64,000 bases of DNA from contig NZ_CP114058.1 of the NCBI RefSeq assembly GCF_026967475.1, forward strand, positions 2,046,001 to 2,110,000, written 5' to 3'. The position numbers and the translations under genes are program-made. Of the stretch, positions 11,705 through 21,864 are shown piece by piece (position 1 is the stretch's first letter; each line of letters opens with the position of its first letter). A model generated the notes under the pieces. That model worked only from the letters and a program-made list of their open reading frames with translations, was not told the origin of the DNA and made no database searches. The stretch is from Rouxiella chamberiensis (GTDB lineage: Bacteria > Pseudomonadota > Gammaproteobacteria > Enterobacterales > Enterobacteriaceae).

Positions 11705-12112
11705 ATGAGCGAAGCATTAAAAATTCTGAACAACATCCGTACGCTGCGCGCCCAGGCTCGCGAATGTACTCTGGAAACTCTTGAAGAAATGCTAGAGAAA
11801 TTAGAAGTTGTAGTTAATGAGCGCCGTGATGAAGATAATCAGGCCGCTGCGGAAAATGAAGAACGCACTCGTAAACTGCAACAATACCGCGAAATGCTGA
11901 TTGCAGACGGTATCGATCCTAATGAACTGCTGCAGACTATGGCTGCAACTAAAGCAACGGGTAAAGCAAAACGCGCTGCTCGTCCTGCTAAATATAAATA
12001 TATCGACGAGAACGGCGAAAGCAAAACCTGGACAGGCCAGGGCCGTACTCCTGCGGTAATCAAAAAAGCTATCGAAGACGAAGGCAAACAGCTGGACGAT
12101 TTCCTGCTGTAA
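11705..12112 (+). CDS. hns: H-NS, histone-like nucleoid-structuring protein
   Basis: Global silencer that binds AT-rich, often foreign, DNA and bridges it. It has 135 residues. The N-terminal helices (about 1-64) provide dimerisation, a charged linker rich in Lys and Ala follows (about 80-96), and the DNA-binding domain carries the minor-groove motif Q112-G113-R114 inside TWTGQGRTP. Codon usage and conservation are those of a core gene. A terminator follows 39 bases after the stop. No strong Shine-Dalgarno is visible; the leader resembles that of E. coli hns. Confidence 0.98.
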   Translation: MSEALKILNNIRTLRAQARECTLETLEEMLEKLEVVVNERRDEDNQAAAENEERTRKLQQYREMLIADGIDPNELLQTMAATKATGKAKRAARPAKYKYIDENGESKTWTGQGRTPAVIKKAIEDEGKQLDDFLL

Positions 12113-12151
12113 GTTTTCCGGCTGTACGACAGTCTCAAAATAATGCTCTCA

Positions 12152-12178
12152 AACCACCGCCTAGTCGGTGGTTTTTTT
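12152..12178 (+). terminator. hns rho-independent terminator
   Basis: ACCACCG and CGGTGGT pair around a short loop and are followed by seven T residues, 39 bases after the hns stop. Confidence 0.9.
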
Positions 12179-12267
12179 ATTGCGGGTTCGTTGGCCGTGC
12201 AATATTTAATCACCTTATTACGTCGTTTTTTTAGTTAGCCGACTTATAGAAAAAGAAATTGCAGACA

Positions 12268-12293
12268 TAAAAAAGGCCGCTTACGCAGCCTTT
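12268..12293 (-). terminator. terminator of the ugd-uge operon
   Basis: On the minus strand AAAGGCTGC pairs imperfectly with GCGGCCTTT and runs into T residues, about 36 bases past the uge stop. Confidence 0.65.
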
Positions 12294-12328
12294 CCGTTAT
12301 CGCTTTACATCATGCCCGTTCCATTGCC

Positions 12329-13336
12329 TTAAACCTGATAAAAATCCTTATACCAGTCGACAAAGTGTTTAACCCCTTCCTGCACGGCGGTCTGTGGTTT
12401 AAAGCCGGTAGCCTCGAAGAGCGGCGTGCTGTCGGAGCTTGTCTCATGGACATCGCCTGGCTGCATCGGCATCAGGTTCTTCTTCGCCTCAATGCCCAGC
12501 GCACGCTCAAGCGCCTCGATGTAGCTCATGAGTTTCACGGGGTGACTGTTGCCAATATTGTAGACAACGTACGGGGCTGCGCTCTTTGCGCCCTCGCCGC
12601 TCTCGACGGTCCACGTTGGCTGGGCCTCGGGAATAATATCCTGCAGGCGCATAATGGATTCGGCGACATCGTCGATATAGGTAAAATCGCGGCGCATTTC
12701 CCCGTGGTTATAAACGTCAATCGTCTGATCGGCAATAATAGCCTTGGTGAATTTAAACAACGCCATATCAGGACGACCCCACGGGCCGTATACGGTAAAG
12801 AAGCGCATTCCGGTTGTCGGCAAGCCATACAAATGAGAATAAGTATGGGCCATCAACTCATTGGCTTTTTTGGTCGCCGCATAAAGCGATATAGGATGGT
12901 CAACACTGTCTTCGGTAGAAAACGGCTGTTTGCGATTCATGCCATATACGGAACTTGAAGACGCATAAAGGAGATGCTTGACCTTATTATGGCGGCATCC
13001 TTCCAGCACATTGGCAAAACCGACTAAATTGGCATCGACATACGCCAGAGGATTATCGATTGAATAGCGAACACCGGCCTGTGCAGCCAAATGAATTACG
13101 CGATCAAACTGGCCTTCGGCAAATAGTGTCGCCATGCCCGGACGATCCGCGAGATCCATTTTGATAAACGAAAAGCCCGATTTATTTTCGAGCTGATTCA
13201 ACCGCGCCAATTTCAAATTGACGTCATAGTAATCGTTCAGATTATCCAGACCGGTAACCTGGTGTCCTTCCGCCAGCAAGCGCAATGAAACGTAATAACC
13301 GATGAAACCCGCTGCACCTGTTACTAAATAATTCAT
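12329..13336 (-). CDS. UDP-glucuronate 4-epimerase (GalE-like SDR)
   Basis: Extended short-chain dehydrogenase that most likely interconverts UDP-glucuronate and UDP-galacturonate for surface polysaccharide. The 335-residue protein has the NAD site GAAGFIG at residues 7-13, the catalytic Ser in YASSSSVYG and the YAATK active-site pair. The overall sequence resembles Klebsiella Uge and E. coli WbnF (about 334 residues) more than GalE. It starts 9 bases after ugd, whose product UDP-glucuronate is its expected substrate. A CapI-like epimerase of the same subfamily is the alternative name; the substrate is inferred from family and context. Confidence 0.88.
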   Translation of the reverse strand: MNYLVTGAAGFIGYYVSLRLLAEGHQVTGLDNLNDYYDVNLKLARLNQLENKSGFSFIKMDLADRPGMATLFAEGQFDRVIHLAAQAGVRYSIDNPLAYVDANLVGFANVLEGCRHNKVKHLLYASSSSVYGMNRKQPFSTEDSVDHPISLYAATKKANELMAHTYSHLYGLPTTGMRFFTVYGPWGRPDMALFKFTKAIIADQTIDVYNHGEMRRDFTYIDDVAESIMRLQDIIPEAQPTWTVESGEGAKSAAPYVVYNIGNSHPVKLMSYIEALERALGIEAKKNLMPMQPGDVHETSSDSTPLFEATGFKPQTAVQEGVKHFVDWYKDFYQV

Positions 13337-13345
13337 TATCTCTCC

Positions 13346-14688
13346 TTACAATACCGGATTCACGGAAGCACCGCGGCCAATCCCGTAATAGGTAATGCCT
13401 CTTTTCTCGAGACGCTCGGGATCATACAAATTACGCCCGTCGAAAATAACCGGATTCTTGAGTGAATTTTTAATCAAATCAAAATCGGGCGCGCGGAAGT
13501 TTTGCCATTCCGTGCAAATAATCAACGCATCGGCACCCTGTAATGCCGCTTCCTTGGTGCCCATTAGCTCCAAATCGCTGCGATGACCATAAATGCGCTG
13601 AGTTTCATTCATGGCTTCGGGGTCATAGGCTTTAATTGACGCCCCTGCCGCCCAGAGTTGTTCCATTAACACTCGGCTTGATGCTTCGCGCATGTCATCG
13701 GTATTGGGCTTGAAAGATAATCCCCACAGCGCAAAGGTTTTGCCGGAGAGATCGGCGCCGTAATGTTTTTCGACAAAACTTGAAAGCTTGTATTTCTGTT
13801 TGGCATTCACTTTTTCAACGGCCTGCAACAGACTTGGCTGATAGCCAATCTGTTCGGCGGTGCGAATCAGCGCCTGCACGTCTTTCGGGAAACAGGAACC
13901 GCCGTATCCACAGCCTGGATAAATAAAGTGATAACCAATGCGCGAATCCGAACCAATTCCCTGACGCACTTTTTCAATATCTGCGCCGAGCATTTCCGCC
14001 AGATTGGACATTTCATTCATAAAGCTGATTTTGGTCGCCAGCATGCAGTTCGCGGCATATTTGGTCAGCTCGGCGCTGCGAATATCCATGATAATCATAC
14101 GATCATGGTTGCGGTTGAACGGCTCGTACAGTTCGCGGATAGGATCGATAGACTGCGGATTATCGGTGCCGATAACAATACGTTCAGGTCGCATGCAGTC
14201 TGCTACCGCAGCGCCTTCCTTCAGGAATTCGGGATTGGAGATAACGTCGAATTCCAGGCTGACGCCGCGCTGCTGCAAGGTCGCGTTCATTACGTCGCGC
14301 ACCTTGTCTGCCGTACCGACCGGGACGGTTGATTTATCGATAACGATTTTCGGCGAAGTCATGTACTGCGCGATAGTGCGGGCTACGGCGGTGACGTATT
14401 TCAGATCGGCCGAGCCGTCTTCATCAGGTGGCGTGCCGACGGCAATGAACTGGACCTGGGCGTGGGCCACCCTTCTTCGGCGTCGATACTGAATTTCAGA
14501 CGTCCAGATTCGTAGTTTTGCTTAACCAGCGGAGCGAGTCCCGGCTCGAAAATCGGTATTTGCCCTTTCTTGAGGTTTTCGACCTTCTGGGCATCGACGT
14601 CGATACACAATACGTCATGTCCCACTTCTGCCAGAACGGCTGCCTGAACCAGACCCACATAACCAATTCCAAAGACGGTTACTTTCAT
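13346..14688 (-). CDS. ugd: UDP-glucose 6-dehydrogenase (single-base frameshift)
   Basis: Oxidises UDP-glucose twice to UDP-glucuronate with NAD+. The Rossmann motif GIGYVGL is at the N-terminus, the catalytic Cys lies in [10 protein letters not shown], and the C-terminal domain carries [15 protein letters not shown]. The first 72 or so residues are in one frame and the rest in another; adding one C to the CCC at 14470-14472 restores [18 protein letters not shown] and a 447-residue protein of the long bacterial type. ATG 14688 is preferred to ATG 14694 because GGAG lies 8 bases before it. ugd-uge occupies the place of galU in E. coli. The deleted base is in a homopolymer, so sequence error is likely. 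Confidence 0.92.
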
Positions 14689-14865
14689 TGGCATTACTCC
14701 ACTATTCGATACGCATAATTCTTACGCAGATGTCGCGATACCCGACACTTCTGGACGGGCACGGCAATTATTGGGCGGCAGTATAACAGCTTAGGCGGGG
14801 TTGGCGACGCAGAACATGCGCTGCTTCAGGTAATACGGCAGGCAGTATAGGTAATATTGAAAAAA

Positions 14866-14890
14866 CAAAAACCGAGTCTTCACCCGGCTT
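14866..14890 (-). terminator. probable rssB terminator
   Basis: On the minus strand CCGGGT, loop GAAG, ACTCGG then TTTTTG, about 30 bases beyond the rssB stop. One pair is G-T. Confidence 0.6.
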
Positions 14891-14918
14891 GGAAAAGGCG
14901 ATATCAACGCGACCGGCA

Positions 14919-15932
14919 TTACTCGGCGGAGAGCATGAGTCGTAGACGCCCGCCTGCACCCCAGACCTGACACTGCCAGGCTTCGCAGCGCTGACTGACC
15001 TGATTGGAGTAAGACGAGCCGAGCGTGCCCAGCGGCACCCCGTTACTCAGTTGAATCTGATTGTTGCCTGTATTGATATTGGCATGCAGCCCGGCCGAAA
15101 CCAGAATCAGATTTTTCTGTTCGGAATTGTAATATCCCATCAGCAGCGGGAACTGCCCTTGCAGGTGTGCCTGTTTAAACAGGTGACTCACCTCTTTCAG
15201 CAAGGCAGACATTTGCGGCAGACGCTGACTCTGATTACTCAGATGTTCGCGCAGCAGCCCATTGAATATCGCGCGCAGCAACAGCGCGGCCAGCACGCCG
15301 TTTTCATTGGCGCGAGTGACATCCAGGCAGTAAAAGCCGATGTCTTTTGAAGACAATGCGGCGATGTCGAGCACCAGTCCGGCGCTTTGTGCCATCGTCA
15401 GCTGACGATAGTTGATACGGCAGTGAGCCAGAGTTTGCTGTACCGGCGGTTGCAGTTCCTGCAACAGTCGGGCGGCCTCATGAGGATTACGGCAAAGGGC
15501 TTCCCAGTCCTGGATAAGATCGTTCTTTTCCATGGCCTGCGAAGAAAACAGTTTGGGGTAAAGGCTGCTCAGCAGCGCCTCTCTCAATCGGTTGAGGTCG
15601 TTAACCGGTTTGAGGAGAACATCTTCCACGCCCAGACGCAGCATTGTGGCTACATCAGTCATTTTGTCAGTGGCCGAAATAACCAGTACAGGGATCTTGT
15701 TACCCTGCAAACGGAGATTTTCAACGAATTCGATGCCGCCCATTTCGGGCATGGCAAGATCGCAGAGAATCAAATCCGGTGGCACATCTTCAACCAGCGA
15801 CAAAGCCTCCAGGCCGTTTTGAGCCTCAGTAAAGGTCGCACCCAGCGAACTCACATAGCCTGCCAGTACCGATCTGAAAACGGCTTCGTCTTCGACGATC
15901 AGAATGTGCTTGCTTGTAAGTGGCTTGTCCAT
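14919..15932 (-). CDS. rssB: RssB, sigma-S degradation adaptor (response regulator)
   Basis: Delivers the stationary-phase sigma factor RpoS to ClpXP for degradation. It has 337 residues, the same as E. coli. The receiver domain (about 9-125) has phosphorylatable D58 in LILCDLAMPEMGG and the conserved Lys in VLLKPV. The C-terminal half is a degenerate PP2C-like domain. The C-terminus GGRLRLMLSAE is identical in type to that of E. coli RssB. It follows rssA in the same direction after 97 bases, as in E. coli. Confidence 0.97.
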   Translation of the reverse strand: MDKPLTSKHILIVEDEAVFRSVLAGYVSSLGATFTEAQNGLEALSLVEDVPPDLILCDLAMPEMGGIEFVENLRLQGNKIPVLVISATDKMTDVATMLRLGVEDVLLKPVNDLNRLREALLSSLYPKLFSSQAMEKNDLIQDWEALCRNPHEAARLLQELQPPVQQTLAHCRINYRQLTMAQSAGLVLDIAALSSKDIGFYCLDVTRANENGVLAALLLRAIFNGLLREHLSNQSQRLPQMSALLKEVSHLFKQAHLQGQFPLLMGYYNSEQKNLILVSAGLHANINTGNNQIQLSNGVPLGTLGSSYSNQVSQRCEAWQCQVWGAGGRLRLMLSAE

Positions 15933-16029
15933 CAGGGTCTCCCAGAATTTCTTACTCCTAATAGTGGCCTATAACGCGCACTTTTGCGCGTTTGAATTAT
16001 CATATAACGCGCGTTTCTCGCTAAGCCGT

Positions 16030-16941
16030 TCAGAAATGATTGCTTTTAATCAATGGTAAAAGGAGATCGGTCTGTTTTTCAACCGCTAATCGTCCTGCCT
16101 CGATGGCTTCATCCGCGCGGTGGAAATCCAGCGTAGAAATCTGCGGGCAATAAGGTTGCAATATCACGTCGGGCGGATCGCCAGCCATGCGATAGCGTTT
16201 GAGACGGTTTTCGAGCACCTGAATCGAGGTCGACATGATTTCCATGGCGGTCGGTGTATGGTGGCTCTGGCGCAGGGGAGGACGCGCCAGCTTTTGACGT
16301 ATCTTGTCACGCCAGTTCAATTCGATAGGGTCGCCGATATCATCCGGCGTCGCCTGCACGGAAAGCATCTCCTGCTGCATCAAGTGCGCATCGTGTTGCA
16401 GGTCGACGGCGATCACGATGTCGGCCCCCATCGCACGGGTCAGAGAGACCGGCACCGGATTCACCACCGCGCCGTCCACAAGCCAATAGCCGTTGAACCA
16501 CACCGGTGCCAGCAGTCCGGGCATGCTGCATGAAGCGCGAACCGCCTGATGCAGGTCGCCCTTGGTCAGCCAGAGTTCGCGGCCGGTGCTTAGATTGGTG
16601 GCCACCGCGCCAAACTTGCGGTTGCACTGCTCGAAATCGTCGATGCGCAGGAGTTGCGACACGGCATTGAAGACGCGCTCACCCCGCAGCAATCCGCCGC
16701 GACGCCACGAGAAATCCATCAGCCGCAACACGTCCCAGTAGCTGAATGACCGTACCCACCCTTCCATCGCGGGCAGGCGACCGCTGACATAGGCCGCACC
16801 CACCAGCGATCCGACCGAACATCCTGCAACAATATCGACTTCGATGCCCATTTCATGCAGCGCGTTGATAACCCCAATATGCGCCCAACCCTTTGCCGCG
16901 CCGGAGCCTAACGCCAGACCAATTTTCAGCTGTCGTGCCAT
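16030..16941 (-). CDS. rssA: RssA, patatin-like phospholipase family protein
   Basis: Patatin-fold serine hydrolase family protein of uncertain physiological substrate, encoded upstream of rssB. The 303-residue protein has the oxyanion motif GSGAAKG (residues 12-18), the nucleophile S42 in GCSVGS and the catalytic D156 in VDGAVVNPV, so the catalytic dyad is complete. It is divergent from ychJ. Some homologues are named NTE-family RssA. Confidence 0.94.
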   Translation of the reverse strand: MARQLKIGLALGSGAAKGWAHIGVINALHEMGIEVDIVAGCSVGSLVGAAYVSGRLPAMEGWVRSFSYWDVLRLMDFSWRRGGLLRGERVFNAVSQLLRIDDFEQCNRKFGAVATNLSTGRELWLTKGDLHQAVRASCSMPGLLAPVWFNGYWLVDGAVVNPVPVSLTRAMGADIVIAVDLQHDAHLMQQEMLSVQATPDDIGDPIELNWRDKIRQKLARPPLRQSHHTPTAMEIMSTSIQVLENRLKRYRMAGDPPDVILQPYCPQISTLDFHRADEAIEAGRLAVEKQTDLLLPLIKSNHF

Positions 16942-17094
16942 TATTCTTCCTATCTCTGTCGTTTAATCGACTATTTACGACCAAAGAGCGCTTTGCCGCC
17001 GTTTGCGCGTTGTCACCCGGTGACATTGTTAGGTAACATAACGCCCCTTTGCATTCAATAGCGCACGCCAGGCGATGCCGTTACCGGAGTTAAT

Positions 17095-17556
17095 GTGACC
17101 ACTTTATGTCCTTGCGGCAGCGAGTCCGAATTTGAACAATGCTGCCAACCGGCAATCCGCGGTGAACGCCCTGCGGCGACGCCCGAAGCCTTGATGCGAT
17201 CGCGTTACAGCGCCTATGTCACCCAGGATGCCGATTACCTTATTGCCAGCTGGCATCCGGATTGCCGTGTGCCTGAACTGCGCGCCGCGCTCGAAGAAGG
17301 TTTTGCCGTTACCGAGTGGCTGGGGCTGCAAATTGTCGCGACCAAAGCGGGTAAAAATGCCGACGAAGGTTATGTCGAGTTTATCGCACGGTATCAGGAA
17401 AACGGGCAGGATAGCATCGTCACCCTGCATGAACGTTCGCGTTTTTTGAGAATTGCCAAACACTGGTATTATATTGACGGCGTCAAACCTCAGCTTGGCC
17501 GAAACGATCCTTGCTTCTGCGGTTCCGGCAAAAAATATAAGAAGTGCTGCGGCTGA
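17095..17556 (+). CDS. ychJ: YchJ, SEC-C motif protein
   Basis: UPF0225 family protein of 153 residues with unknown precise role. It has a cysteine-rich zinc-binding SEC-C motif at each end: [13 protein letters not shown] at residues 5-17 and [15 protein letters not shown] at the C-terminus. The central part has the NTF2-like fold of the family. The start is GTG 17095, with GGAG five bases upstream; the overlapping ATG at 17093 is followed at once by a stop. It lies between rssA and purU as in E. coli. Confidence 0.93.
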   Translation: MTTLCPCGSESEFEQCCQPAIRGERPAATPEALMRSRYSAYVTQDADYLIASWHPDCRVPELRAALEEGFAVTEWLGLQIVATKAGKNADEGYVEFIARYQENGQDSIVTLHERSRFLRIAKHWYYIDGVKPQLGRNDPCFCGSGKKYKKCCG

Positions 17557-17670
17557 TAACGCGGCATAATGCGCCATAAATAGACCAACATAAAATTAAC
17601 TTACCTCCGCTTATTCCGCGTGGCCCCTGCGCCGCCCGAAAGAGGTGGAGGCGACAGGATGTAGACCTAA

Positions 17671-18519
17671 ATGTCACAACACAACGTTCAAACCAAAGTT
17701 CTGCGCACCATTTGTCCGGATGAGAAAGGCCTGATCGCCAAGATCACCAATATTTGTTACAAGCATGAGTTGAACATCGTGCAAAACAACGAATATGTGG
17801 ATCACCGTACCGGCCGCTTTTTCATGCGTACCGAGCTTGAAGGGATTTTCAACGACAACACGCTGCTTGCCGACCTTGATAGCGCGCTGCCAAAAGGCTC
17901 CATTCGCGAGCTGCAGAGCACCGATCGCCGCCGCATTGTTATTTTAGTGACCAAAGAGGCGCATTGCCTTGGCGATCTGCTGATGAAATCGGCTTACGGC
18001 GGTCTGGATGTCGAAATTGCGGCGGTCATTGGCAACCACGATACGCTGCAAACGCTGGTTGAGCGTTTCGATATTCCTTTCCATCTGGTCAGCCATGAAG
18101 GCCTGACGCGCGAGCAGCATGACAGCGCCATGATGGAACAGATTGACCAGTATCAGCCTGACTATGTGGTGCTCGCGAAATACATGCGCGTGCTAACGCC
18201 GGGCTTCGTGCAGCATTATCCGAATCAGGTTATCAATATTCACCACTCGTTCCTGCCGGCCTTTATCGGCGCGCGCCCGTATCATCAGGCGTACGAACGT
18301 GGAGTGAAAATCATCGGCGCTACCGCGCACTATGTGAATGACAATCTGGATGAAGGCCCGATCATCATGCAGGACGTGATTCACGTCGACCACACTTATA
18401 CCGCAGACGATATGATGCGCGCGGGTCGCGACGTCGAAAAGAATGTGCTGAGCCGCGCCATCTATAAAGTGCTGCAACAGCGCGTGTTTGTTTACGGCAA
18501 CCGCACGGTTATTCTGTAG
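17671..18519 (+). CDS. purU: formyltetrahydrofolate deformylase
   Basis: Hydrolyses 10-formyl-THF to formate and THF, balancing one-carbon pools and supplying formate to PurT. It has 282 residues: an N-terminal ACT domain (about 8-90) and a formyltransferase-type catalytic domain with NIHHSFLPAFIGARPYHQA, which contains the catalytic His. Its start ATG lies about 115 bases after ychJ. A GC-rich hairpin (18526-18556) without a T-run follows the stop. Confidence 0.97.
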   Translation: MSQHNVQTKVLRTICPDEKGLIAKITNICYKHELNIVQNNEYVDHRTGRFFMRTELEGIFNDNTLLADLDSALPKGSIRELQSTDRRRIVILVTKEAHCLGDLLMKSAYGGLDVEIAAVIGNHDTLQTLVERFDIPFHLVSHEGLTREQHDSAMMEQIDQYQPDYVVLAKYMRVLTPGFVQHYPNQVINIHHSFLPAFIGARPYHQAYERGVKIIGATAHYVNDNLDEGPIIMQDVIHVDHTYTADDMMRAGRDVEKNVLSRAIYKVLQQRVFVYGNRTVIL

Positions 18520-18525
18520 GCAATG

Positions 18526-18556
18526 GCGGGTGTTTCTGTTCAGGAAAACACCCGCA
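18526..18556 (+). terminator. hairpin after purU
   Basis: GCGGGTGTTT pairs with AAACACCCGC across a short loop immediately after the purU stop. No T-run follows, so termination may be rho-assisted or the hairpin may only protect the 3' end. Confidence 0.45.
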
Positions 18557-18600
18557 AGTCTAAAAAATCGGCATTCAAACTCCATTATCGATTTCAAGAC

Positions 18601-18628
18601 TTTACAGCGGCGTTTCATTTGATATGAT
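18601..18628 (+). promoter_or_regulatory. tyrT-type promoter
   Basis: TTTACA and TATGAT are separated by 16 bases and followed by the GC-rich discriminator GCGCCCCGC. This closely matches the well-studied E. coli tyrT promoter, which is growth-rate and stringently controlled. The processed leader runs about 85 bases to the tRNA. Confidence 0.9.
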
Positions 18629-18720
18629 GCGCCCCGCTTACCGCGACAAGCCACGCGGAAAGAGAGAAAGGAAAAGTCATTTTCCTCTCTGCAAGAAAAA
18701 GAGAAATCCACGAATTTCGT

Positions 18721-18805
<85 letters not shown>

Positions 18806-19001
18806 TCTCGCATTAGCCTGTCTTGACGTTCTCCTGCTTTACTCCAGCATTTTCAACGCAACGAAATAAGCTTCAGCCCGAACATCCTGTCTGACACCAC
18901 CAATGTATTCTTTCGTTATTTAAAACCCATCGGCTTCCCAGACGCGTTTGTTCTCGTCCGATGCCAACCTCCCTGTCGGCACCGAAATATAAGGCTTGAG
19001 A

Positions 19002-20063
19002 CTAGGCTTTCGGCTTGGCACTTTTGCTCATTGTCGCCTTGAGCTTGCCCACCAGTTCGCTGCGAAAATCCCCAAGACGCGGTTTGTCGCCTTCGAGCCA
19101 CGGCAAAGGACGGCATAGCTCCATCGTTTTAATGCCCAGTCGCGCGGTCAGCAGACCCGCACCAATCCCCTGCGCCGCGCGGGCGGAGAGTCTGGCCGCC
19201 AAATCCTGCGAAACCCAGTCCATCCCGACCTCGCGAACCAGTTCGGTCGCGCCGGCGAACGCCATATTCAACAGCACCAGACGAAACAGCCGGATACGGC
19301 TGTAATACCCCAGTTCGATACCGTAAAGATTGGCGATACGATTAACCAGACGCAGGTTGCGCCAGGCGATAAAGCTCATGTCGACCAGCGCCAGCGGGCT
19401 GACGGCTATCATCAGCGCAGATTCAGCCGCAGACTGGCTTATTTCGCGCCTTGCCTGCCCGTCGAGCACGGGCTGAACCAGTCGTGCATAGAGTTCGACC
19501 ACTTCGCGATCGCTGTGCGTTTCATGCAGAGAAGCCTGCCAGCGCTGCAAGGCCGGATGACTTTGATCGAGTCCGGCCTGACGCGCCAGCTTCTCGCAAA
19601 AGGCGCGTCCTTGCCCGAGCGCATGGCTGTGCAGTAAATCGGTGGCGGTATCACGTTCCTCCGCGCGCTGGCGCAGGCGATACAAACGACGCCATTCAGA
19701 CAGCACAGAGCCGATACCGGCCGCCACAATCAGCCCGCCTGCGGTACAGGCTCCCAGTGCGATATAGTCCTGCTGAACCCATGCCTGATGGATCCACTGC
19801 ACGCCCTGCCCGACCACACTGACGGCAAACACGGCGGCGCCAAGGCGGACCATCTTGCTCCACAGGCTTCGGCGCGGTTTGAGCGCGCGCGTCACTACCG
19901 CTTCGGCCTGCCCGTCTTCGGGCAATAACGGGTCGGATTCGGGGACGGCAAGAAAGTGTTCGCCCTGCTCCCCTTCAAAGCTCTGCGCAGCACGCAACAC
20001 CGGCTCTTCGGGCGCTTTGATATCCTGTTCAAAATTGATTTTTGGCTTGAGTGGCGCGTTCAT
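19002..20063 (-). CDS. ycjF: YcjF, UPF0283 inner-membrane protein
   Basis: Member of the Psp regulon partner pair YcjX-YcjF. The 353-residue protein has a charged N-terminal region, two adjacent membrane helices around residues 70-120 ([17 protein letters not shown] and [19 protein letters not shown]), and a C-terminal DUF697-type domain. The molecular function is not established. Its ATG overlaps the ycjX stop by 4 bases, so it is translationally coupled and probably co-transcribed from the psp promoter. Confidence 0.94.
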   Translation of the reverse strand: MNAPLKPKINFEQDIKAPEEPVLRAAQSFEGEQGEHFLAVPESDPLLPEDGQAEAVVTRALKPRRSLWSKMVRLGAAVFAVSVVGQGVQWIHQAWVQQDYIALGACTAGGLIVAAGIGSVLSEWRRLYRLRQRAEERDTATDLLHSHALGQGRAFCEKLARQAGLDQSHPALQRWQASLHETHSDREVVELYARLVQPVLDGQARREISQSAAESALMIAVSPLALVDMSFIAWRNLRLVNRIANLYGIELGYYSRIRLFRLVLLNMAFAGATELVREVGMDWVSQDLAARLSARAAQGIGAGLLTARLGIKTMELCRPLPWLEGDKPRLGDFRSELVGKLKATMSKSAKPKA

Positions 20064-21457
20064 CGCATTTTATCTCCCAATAAAAACTCCATTACGGCAT
20101 CCATGCGGATATGCGGCATCGGCTGGTCGATATTCATCTGACGAGGACGGAAGGCATCGAAATGGAAACCCTGCTGCTCCCAGAACGCATTGCCCGGCAA
20201 ACGCGCGGGCACTTCGCCCGGAAACACGGTCAGTGCCTGTCCGTCGTCGAGACGCTGGCCCTTGACCGCCCGAATCGACTGTCCTTGATATTCCACCAGC
20301 CCGCTTTCAGTCGCCTGCACGGAGGCCAATCCGGCACAGTCCATGCTTATTCCTTCAAAGGCGGCATTCTGCCAGGCTTCCTGCACCAGTTGCTGAAGTA
20401 AAGACACCAGATTCGCGTGCTGATCGCCAGTGATATGGTCAGCTTTGGTGGCGGCAAACATCAATTTGTCGATACAGGGCGCAAACAGGCGGCGGAACAA
20501 GGTACGTTTGCCGTAATGAAAACTTTGCATCAGCTGTGTCAGTGCGAGGCGCATATCGTTGAACGCCTGCGGGCCGCTATTTAGCGGTTGTAGACAATCG
20601 ACCAGCACAATTTGGCGATCGAAACGGATAAAGTGCTCTTTGTAGAAGCCTTTAACGATCTGAGCGCAGTAGTAGTCAAAGCGCTGGCGCAGCATGCCGA
20701 GATTACTGTGTTTATCGGCCTGCGCCAGTTGGGTGTCGGTATAACGATGTAACTCGGGCCACGGGAAAAACTGCAACGCAGGCGCGCCCGCGAGATCGCC
20801 CGGCAACACGAAACGGCCCGGCTGGATAAAATGCAGCCCTTCGTCTTTGCAGCGGACAAGGTAATCGGTATAGGCCTGCGCGATCGCGGCCAGCTGATTC
20901 TCGTCGGCGGGCGCAAGCGGATCACATTGCTGGCAGAGCGTCAGCCAGGGCGCCGCCCATTCGGCGCGCTTGCCCGACAGAAGACTGGCCATCTGCCGTG
21001 ACCAACTCAGATAGTCTTGTTCCAGCATGGGTAAATCGAGCAGCCATTCCCCCGGATAATCGACGATTTCGAGGTACAGCGTAGAGGTGTCTTTGAAGTG
21101 GCGTAGCAGGGAATCATTGGAGCGGTAACGCAGCGCCAGTCGTATTTCGCTGACGCCCCGCGTCGGCGTGGGCCACGCGGGGGGCGTGCCGTAAAGCTGG
21201 GCGATACCTTCATCATAGGTAAAGCGCGATACGCCGAGGTCGCGCTGGGGCACCCGCTTGATGCCCAGCAAACGCTCTTCGCGCACGGCGGAAAACAGCG
21301 GCAATCGTGCACCGCTGTGAACATGAAGAAGCTGATTGACTAAAGAGGTAATAAAAGCCGTCTTACCGCTGCGGCTTAAGCCGGTGACTGCAAGACGTAA
21401 ATGACGGTCCAACCCGCGGTTGACCAGTGAACCAAACTCATTTTGTAATCTTTTCAT
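20060..21457 (-). CDS. ycjX: YcjX, P-loop protein of the Psp regulon
   Basis: DUF463 family nucleotide-binding protein, 465 residues as in E. coli. Walker A is GLSRSGKT at residues 26-33. The stretch [16 protein letters not shown] resembles a GTPase G3 region. It is induced with the phage-shock genes in E. coli; its reaction is unknown. I chose ATG 21457 (MKRLQNE), which matches the E. coli start, over an upstream in-frame start. It overlaps the end of pspD by 20 bases, which places it in the psp operon here. Confidence 0.94.
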   Translation of the reverse strand: MKRLQNEFGSLVNRGLDRHLRLAVTGLSRSGKTAFITSLVNQLLHVHSGARLPLFSAVREERLLGIKRVPQRDLGVSRFTYDEGIAQLYGTPPAWPTPTRGVSEIRLALRYRSNDSLLRHFKDTSTLYLEIVDYPGEWLLDLPMLEQDYLSWSRQMASLLSGKRAEWAAPWLTLCQQCDPLAPADENQLAAIAQAYTDYLVRCKDEGLHFIQPGRFVLPGDLAGAPALQFFPWPELHRYTDTQLAQADKHSNLGMLRQRFDYYCAQIVKGFYKEHFIRFDRQIVLVDCLQPLNSGPQAFNDMRLALTQLMQSFHYGKRTLFRRLFAPCIDKLMFAATKADHITGDQHANLVSLLQQLVQEAWQNAAFEGISMDCAGLASVQATESGLVEYQGQSIRAVKGQRLDDGQALTVFPGEVPARLPGNAFWEQQGFHFDAFRPRQMNIDQPMPHIRMDAVMEFLLGDKMR

Positions 21458-21713
21458 CGCTCTCCCTGGCATGACGCCCCAACAGGGCGGTTAACAACCT
21501 TCTGATTAAAGGCTCAAGCACAATCGCCAGAATATAGCGAAGCGGACCACGACCCAATACGCCAAGCAGTCTGGCTGCGACGCCCGCCGGTGCAAAGGTC
21601 AGCACCAGTGTAATAATCAATTTAAAAACTTTCTTCATCAAGCTACTTTTTGCCGGAGTTGACGCGGCTGAATGAGGTGCAGACGACGTGGTTACGGCTG
21701 GTGTATAGCGCAT
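21438..21713 (-). CDS. pspD: PspD, phage shock protein D
   Basis: Small envelope-stress protein of the psp operon, 91 residues; the E. coli protein has 73. The conserved core is APAGVAARLLGVLGRGPLRYI and ALEP-like LEPLIRRLLTAL, near E. coli PspD. The N-terminal 25 residues are not shared. GGGAGG lies 8 bases before the ATG, supporting this start. The function is unknown, and PspD is usually dispensable for the response. Confidence 0.85.
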   Translation of the reverse strand: MRYTPAVTTSSAPHSAASTPAKSSLMKKVFKLIITLVLTFAPAGVAARLLGVLGRGPLRYILAIVLEPLIRRLLTALLGRHARESDEKITK

Positions 21714-21776
21714 AAATATTGCCTCCCGAGTCCAGCGCCCAACTTATCCGATGATAAGCCATGACACGACTGAAAT

Positions 21777-21836
21777 AGGTGAAGCGCCCGCAGGCGCTTT
21801 CACAATGCGTCCGGAAAACGCAAAATGTTTCCGGAC
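21777..21836 (-). repeat. two stem-loops between pspC and pspD
   Basis: Two hairpins lie in the 151-base gap. One is AAGCGCC/GGCGCTT with flanking GTG/CAC (21777-21803). The second is a perfect 9-bp stem GTCCGGAAA/TTTCCGGAC (21809-21836). Neither has a T-tract. They could stabilise the pspABC part of the message or reduce read-through into pspD-ycjXF. Confidence 0.55.
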
Positions 21837-21864
21837 AGATAACTACAGTATAACAAATGCCGGA

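Noticed and set aside
14710..14724. RcsAB-like box (TAAGAATTATGCGTA on the minus strand) upstream of ugd
   Set aside because: The right half matches the RcsAB consensus poorly, so I did not annotate it although ugd is Rcs-controlled in E. coli.
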